Below, piece by piece: positions 60,252 through 64,000 of a stretch of DNA of 64,000 bases; the stretch's first letter is position 1, and every line of letters begins with the position of its first letter. Source of the DNA: an uncultured Prevotellaceae bacterium (lineage in GTDB: Bacteria; Bacteroidota; Bacteroidia; Bacteroidales; Muribaculaceae); contig CAMJXD010000006.1 in the NCBI GenBank assembly GCA_946409635.1, positions 1 through 64,000 on the forward strand, written 5' to 3'. The notes under the pieces were generated by a model, which was given only the letters and a program-made list of their open reading frames with translations, was not told where the DNA came from and ran no database searches. The position numbers and the translations under genes are program-made.

Positions 60252-61460
60252 TCACCGCAGCATGTCGCGCACCTCGTCGAGCGAGCCGTCGTTGGCCGAC
60301 GGCGTGACACCCAGCAGGTAGCACAGCAGCGGATAGATGCACACGTTGCGGAATCGGTCAGCCTTGGCATAACCGGTCTTGAAGTCGGGCCCGATGGCAC
60401 GGAATCCCACCTGCATGTCGGCTGCAGTGTGGTCAAAGCCATGGCTGCCAAGCTGCTTCATGGAGGGCTTGTCGGCAAAGAGCCAACCCACGTCGGGCAG
60501 CACGACCACATCGCCCATGTTCTTGTTGGTGCCATAGCCCAGATAGGCAGGCACATCGGCCTTCTTCCAGGCACGGATGTGGTCAACACCCTGCAAGGCA
60601 TCACAGATCGAGTCGACGTATTGGGGAGCGCTGGCATAGATCAGCGTGGGATAATCGTTGCAGAAACGGCTGTACCAGTGCTTGGGCAGCACGTCATCAA
60701 TGTCCACAAAGCGCTTGGGATCCACGCTGGTCATGCCATGGTCGCCTGTAATGATCAGGTTCACCTGGCTGCCGATGGGCAGCATCTGGATGCGTGTCCA
60801 CATCAAGCTCAACAGGCGGTCCAAGTCTTCCATGGCGCGGCGCGTCAGGCGGTGCAGCGGCCCATAGGCATGCCCGCTGCGGTCAGGCTCCTCAAAGTAG
60901 GCCATGACAAGATGGGGACGGTCTTGCTCGGGCAGTTGCAGCAGTCGCAGGACCTCATCAACACGACCCTGGAAGTCGATTTTCTCGCTCTCGGTCTGGT
61001 AGTCGCGCCAGTAGGTAGGATGCTCTCCATTGATGGCCACATCGCTGCCCACCCAGAAGACGGTCGCCGTCTTCACACCCTGGTGCTTGGCTGTGAGCCA
61101 CACGGGGTCACCGCCGTAATACTTGCCGTCGGCCCGGGTGACCTTGTTCTTCAACGAGTACTCCACGCCGCCGTCACGGTCCCAGAAGCTGTTGGCAATG
61201 ATGCCATGATGGTCGGGCGTGAGTCCTGTTGCCAGCGTGTAGTGGTTAGGGAAGGTCTTGCTGGGGAACGACGGTTGCATCACGGCCTTGACGCCCTCGC
61301 GGGCCAGCTGCTGCATGAAGGGCACGTCATAGGTGTCCAGATAGTCCCAGCGCAGCCCGTCCAGCGAGATGATTACCGTGTAGGTGTCTCGCCCGGCAGC
61401 CCACGACGTGGCAGCCATCAAGGGCAGCAAGAATAACAGTATGAACAATCTTTTCATCAT
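60252..61460 (-). CDS. NPP-type nucleotide pyrophosphatase/phosphodiesterase
   Basis: 402 aa with a signal peptide (KRLFILLFLLPLMAATSWA). The alkaline-phosphatase fold is clear: ISLDGLRWDYL (first metal aspartate), SFPSKTFPNHY (nucleophile threonine), EPDRSGHAYGP, ITGDHGM and GSHGFDH (remaining zinc ligands). This pattern matches ectonucleotide pyrophosphatase/phosphodiesterases. It would act in the periplasm on nucleotides or phosphodiesters. All metal ligands are present, so activity is expected. Confidence 0.9.
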   Translation of the reverse strand: MMKRLFILLFLLPLMAATSWAAGRDTYTVIISLDGLRWDYLDTYDVPFMQQLAREGVKAVMQPSFPSKTFPNHYTLATGLTPDHHGIIANSFWDRDGGVEYSLKNKVTRADGKYYGGDPVWLTAKHQGVKTATVFWVGSDVAINGEHPTYWRDYQTESEKIDFQGRVDEVLRLLQLPEQDRPHLVMAYFEEPDRSGHAYGPLHRLTRRAMEDLDRLLSLMWTRIQMLPIGSQVNLIITGDHGMTSVDPKRFVDIDDVLPKHWYSRFCNDYPTLIYASAPQYVDSICDALQGVDHIRAWKKADVPAYLGYGTNKNMGDVVVLPDVGWLFADKPSMKQLGSHGFDHTAADMQVGFRAIGPDFKTGYAKADRFRNVCIYPLLCYLLGVTPSANDGSLDEVRDMLR

Positions 61461-61487
61461 CTATTAGCTTTAAAGTGAATGATGTCA

Positions 61488-61518
61488 CAAAGGTAACAAA
61501 TATAATACACATGGGCAA
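61488..61518 (-). promoter_or_regulatory. promoter of the phosphodiesterase gene
   Basis: Minus strand: TTG (61518-61516), 20 bp, TACCTTTG (61495-61488). Confidence 0.7.
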
Positions 61519-61580
61519 GAGTTCTAGCCCACATCGTCACGTGAAACTGCCCGTTCAGACCCGTCACTCGAGAGACAAAA

Positions 61581-61608
61581 CAGGGAGCGACCTTGACATC
61601 GCTCCCTG
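61581..61608 (-). terminator. terminator of the lipoprotein gene
   Basis: CAGGGAGCGA (61581-61590) and TCGCTCCCTG (61599-61608) form a 10-bp stem with an 8-nt loop; on the minus strand a TTTTG tract follows. Confidence 0.75.
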
Positions 61609-61673
61609 GAACAAATTCATGTGTTGAAATGTAATCGCTTAGTAACGGGACTTAGAAAAACAGTCTCATGGTG

Positions 61674-63191
61674 TTACTCAGCCTTCTCGTGTGAGAAGTA
61701 GATACCGTTAGCCAGCTGGGGCGTGCCATTGTAGGTCGACTTCACGCCAATCACGCTCAGCTTGTCGCCCACGGTGATGTTGGCAGTCTCCAGCCAGTTC
61801 TTGCGGTTGTCACCGGTAGCACCCCAACCGGGATAGCAGCCGTAGACATATACCGTGTTGGTATTATCGTCGAGGTACAGGTTGCCATAGGTGGTGTTGG
61901 CAATCTCGGTGATGTTACCGGTCAACATGTAGTATACATTGGGATTATCCTCCTTGTCGAGGAACTCGTCGATGGAGAGGGCGGTCACGTGCTTGACGTC
62001 CTCGAGAACGGCACCGCTCATCTGGGCGTTGCCCTTGTACTCGGCACGCTTGCCCACCAGGGTAACGACGTCACCGACCTTCAGGCCTGCAGCCTCAAAG
62101 TCACCCTTGGCACCGATGCCGTAGACGTAGGTCTCGCCCGACCAGTCACGGATGTAGACGTTGCCATAGGCAGGGTTGGCCACGCTGTTGATCACACCGG
62201 TGATGCGATACTGGGTATCGCCCACGGGAGCTGCCAGGAAGTCGGCTACCGAGCACTCAATGATCGAGCCGGTCTGGTAGATCGTAGCCTCGGCGGTGTA
62301 GACCTTGCCCTTGTCGTCGGTGGTCTTGAAGACTACCACGGCACTGCGGTCGCCACCGGCGTTAGCGCCGGCGCGGAAGGTAACCACGGGCTCAGCGCCA
62401 CCGGCTACCGACACGATGCCCAGCCAGTCCTTGGCCTCCTCGGGAATCTCGACCGAGACGCCGTTGTTGGTCTTGCAGCTCAGGTTGACGGCTACCGTAC
62501 CACCCTCAACGGGGATGGTAGCGTCTTCGGGGTCATAGCCCTCGACCTTGACCAGCGACTTCTGGATATTGATGACGGTCACGTTAACGAGCTCAACGGT
62601 TCCGTTGTACACGCTCTTGGGACCCTCGACGGTGACGATGTCACCCACCTCGATGCCCAGGCTCAGGAAGTTCTTCTCGTTGCCCTTGGCATCAAGCGTA
62701 CCATAGATGTAGACCTCACCAGTCTCATCGGCGATATACCAGTTACCGTAGGTCGTGTTGACGATGTTCTTGACGGTACCGGTCACGCGGTAGGTCTTGC
62801 TCTCGGGGCCAGCATTGACCTCGGCGCAGGTAGCCTCGCTGACAACAGCCAGGCCCTGGATCACGTTGATGGTCTGCTTCTTGTCGGCACAGGCCACGTG
62901 GAGCACGGTCGTGCGGCCGTCGAGCGTTGCGGGAGCGGTGAAAGTCACGGTGGTCTCACCAGCGCCACCGTTCATGGGGCTGACGGTCAGCCAAGCGGGC
63001 AGCTCTTCGGCATCAAACGACCAGGCTTCCTTGGATTTCAGGGTGATTGTGTTGGAACCGCCGGCCACGTCAATGCTGACGTAGGAAGACGAAACCTGAA
63101 TCTCATCGAGCAATGTCATTGCATCGTCATCAGAGCAGCTTGCCAGCAAGCCGATCAATGCAATAAACGAAAGAAAATATTTCAGTTTCAT
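61674..63191 (-). CDS. lipoprotein with BACON and OB-fold repeats
   Basis: 505 aa with a lipobox (LIGLLASCSDDD). A BACON domain (about 30-110: VDVAGG-like core, KEAWSFDAEELPAWLTVSP) is followed by an OB-fold-type repeat, a second BACON (GGTVAVNLSCKTNNGVSVE) and two more OB-like repeats. Those share the pattern YRVTGTVKNIVNTTYGNWYI..VGDIVTVEG. BACON domains are found in Bacteroidales surface proteins and probably bind mucin or glycans. It lies 29 bp after a TonB-dependent receptor gene, so it is likely its surface-exposed partner. Confidence 0.84.
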   Translation of the reverse strand: MKLKYFLSFIALIGLLASCSDDDAMTLLDEIQVSSSYVSIDVAGGSNTITLKSKEAWSFDAEELPAWLTVSPMNGGAGETTVTFTAPATLDGRTTVLHVACADKKQTINVIQGLAVVSEATCAEVNAGPESKTYRVTGTVKNIVNTTYGNWYIADETGEVYIYGTLDAKGNEKNFLSLGIEVGDIVTVEGPKSVYNGTVELVNVTVINIQKSLVKVEGYDPEDATIPVEGGTVAVNLSCKTNNGVSVEIPEEAKDWLGIVSVAGGAEPVVTFRAGANAGGDRSAVVVFKTTDDKGKVYTAEATIYQTGSIIECSVADFLAAPVGDTQYRITGVINSVANPAYGNVYIRDWSGETYVYGIGAKGDFEAAGLKVGDVVTLVGKRAEYKGNAQMSGAVLEDVKHVTALSIDEFLDKEDNPNVYYMLTGNITEIANTTYGNLYLDDNTNTVYVYGCYPGWGATGDNRKNWLETANITVGDKLSVIGVKSTYNGTPQLANGIYFSHEKAE

Positions 63192-63220
63192 AATTAATGT
63201 GTATTCTGTGACTTGAGTGA

Positions 63221-64000
63221 TTAGTTGAAGATGTACTTGATACCGATCGAAGCGTTCCAGCACTGGCCGATGGCCTTGTTGGGAACGAAGGTCTTGGTTG
63301 CGCCGTCGATCGAGCTCGGAGTCGAGAAGGTGGCATAGCCCTGAGCATCAACGCCCTCATACTTGAGGATGCGGGGATCGCTGCCGATCTCGGGGTTGAG
63401 ATACTTGCTCACGCCCCAGCTCGAGTTGAAGAAGTTGAGCACGTTCTTCACGTCGAGGAGCAGCTGCAGGGTGTGCTTGGCACCGCACACGTTCAGCGAG
63501 AAGTCATGCTTGTAGCTCAGGTCGATGCGGTGAACCCAGGGGCTGTACAGGCTGTAGGCCTCGGCATACTTGCCCTGATTGTTCTTGAGGTAGTTGTTGG
63601 CGTGAACATAGTCCATGAAGCGGGTCTTGTCGCCCTCGCTCACGAAGCGGAACTCGCCGTTGGCCACCTGCTCGTCGGTGGGAATGTACAGGGCGTCGTA
63701 GTTGTAACCGTCGCCGTTCATGTCGTTGGCCATCATGTAGGAGTAGTTGTAACCGCCGCGCCAGGTCTCATAGATCAGGCCATAGTGGTTACCGCTGCGG
63801 TCGTGGCCGGTTGCCGACAGGACAAAACGGTCAGGAGTTACATACTGCGAGTTGTGCAGCCTGATGTTGTTGGGACCCTCGACGGTGGGAACATAGGTGA
63901 AGGCGCTCTCAGCAGCGCTACCGGGCATACCGGTCACTTCCTTCTGTACGGTGTGGGTGTAAGCGGCCATCAGGCTCAGCCAGTCGGTGGGCTCAGCATT
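63221..64000 (-). CDS. TonB-dependent receptor (C-terminal part)
   Basis: The frame is open to the right edge, so the start is missing and at least 259 residues are visible. Alternating aromatic strands (LSYKHDFSLNVCGAKHTLQL, LLDVKNVLNFFNSSWGVSKY) and the terminal NASIGIKYIFN are typical of the last barrel strands of SusC/CirA-type TonB-dependent receptors. Nearby loops have the MNGDGYNYDALYIP signature common in carboxypeptidase-regulatory receptors. It would import a ligand together with the lipoprotein downstream. The substrate is not visible here. Confidence 0.85.
   Translation of the reverse strand, partial: NAEPTDWLSLMAAYTHTVQKEVTGMPGSAAESAFTYVPTVEGPNNIRLHNSQYVTPDRFVLSATGHDRSGNHYGLIYETWRGGYNYSYMMANDMNGDGYNYDALYIPTDEQVANGEFRFVSEGDKTRFMDYVHANNYLKNNQGKYAEAYSLYSPWVHRIDLSYKHDFSLNVCGAKHTLQLLLDVKNVLNFFNSSWGVSKYLNPEIGSDPRILKYEGVDAQGYATFSTPSSIDGATKTFVPNKAIGQCWNASIGIKYIFN

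Noticed and set aside
61989-63197. 402-codon plus-strand frame
   Set aside because: Mirror image of the BACON/OB-fold lipoprotein gene.

Overview
The window is a chromosomal segment of a Bacteroidota bacterium, order Bacteroidales, probably a Prevotellaceae or Muribaculaceae relative. About fifteen promoters follow the Bacteroidota form: a TTTG or TTG box, 19-20 bp, then TAnnTTTG. The gene content agrees: a TonB-dependent receptor with a partner lipoprotein, TamL, NamZ, BspA-like leucine-rich repeats and DUF5106. Most genes are GC-rich; the first 5.3 kb is visibly richer in AT.

Layout. Positions 1-397 are tmRNA (ssrA). Its 3' end and terminator recur, diverged, at 5278-5374. The two copies bracket a 4.9 kb island with only two genes: an AAA+ ATPase with a nuclease-like C-terminus, and a primase-helicase-PLD protein of the TOTE conflict-system type. 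The island has no integrase. It is followed by a secreted LRR protein with a dockerin-like tail and a GH2 galactosidase reduced by a large in-frame deletion. Next comes a 220-nt stretch that folds like a cloverleaf, then bglX, a metallo-hydrolase, a flavodoxin-like reductase, and a three-gene module of an M48 protease, an unknown protein and a zinc-ribbon membrane protein.

From 15 to 34 kb almost everything is on the minus strand. A 2,627-residue secreted repeat protein is followed by a nine-gene envelope and housekeeping operon: DUF5106, DoxX, mnmA, bifunctional nuclease, nucleoside permease, rsmE, kdsA, a TPR protein and tamL. A secreted dockerin-tailed protein at 34.3 kb is on the plus strand.

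From 35.9 to 46.6 kb a minus-strand operon encodes peptidoglycan recycling: glycosyltransferase, HIT-like DUF4922 protein, SpoIID/LytB protein, AmpG-like permease, NamZ, a MurT-like membrane protein, a MurK-like kinase, MurQ and an SGNH esterase. A frameshifted GxxExxY gene lies inside it. Cell-wall genes continue in three amidase-type secreted proteins (46.7, 54.5 and 57.8 kb). Two of these belong to an operon that holds a propeller-amidase fusion beside separate propeller and amidase genes. A second BadF/BadG kinase, an MG2/plug-type surface protein and a small heat-shock protein with a possible sigma-54 promoter lie between them.

The right end holds the SRP RNA (ffs), an NPP-type phosphodiesterase, a BACON/OB-fold lipoprotein, and the C-terminus of a TonB-dependent receptor that runs off the window. 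The two points most worth following up are the ssrA-bounded TOTE island and the structured element upstream of bglX.
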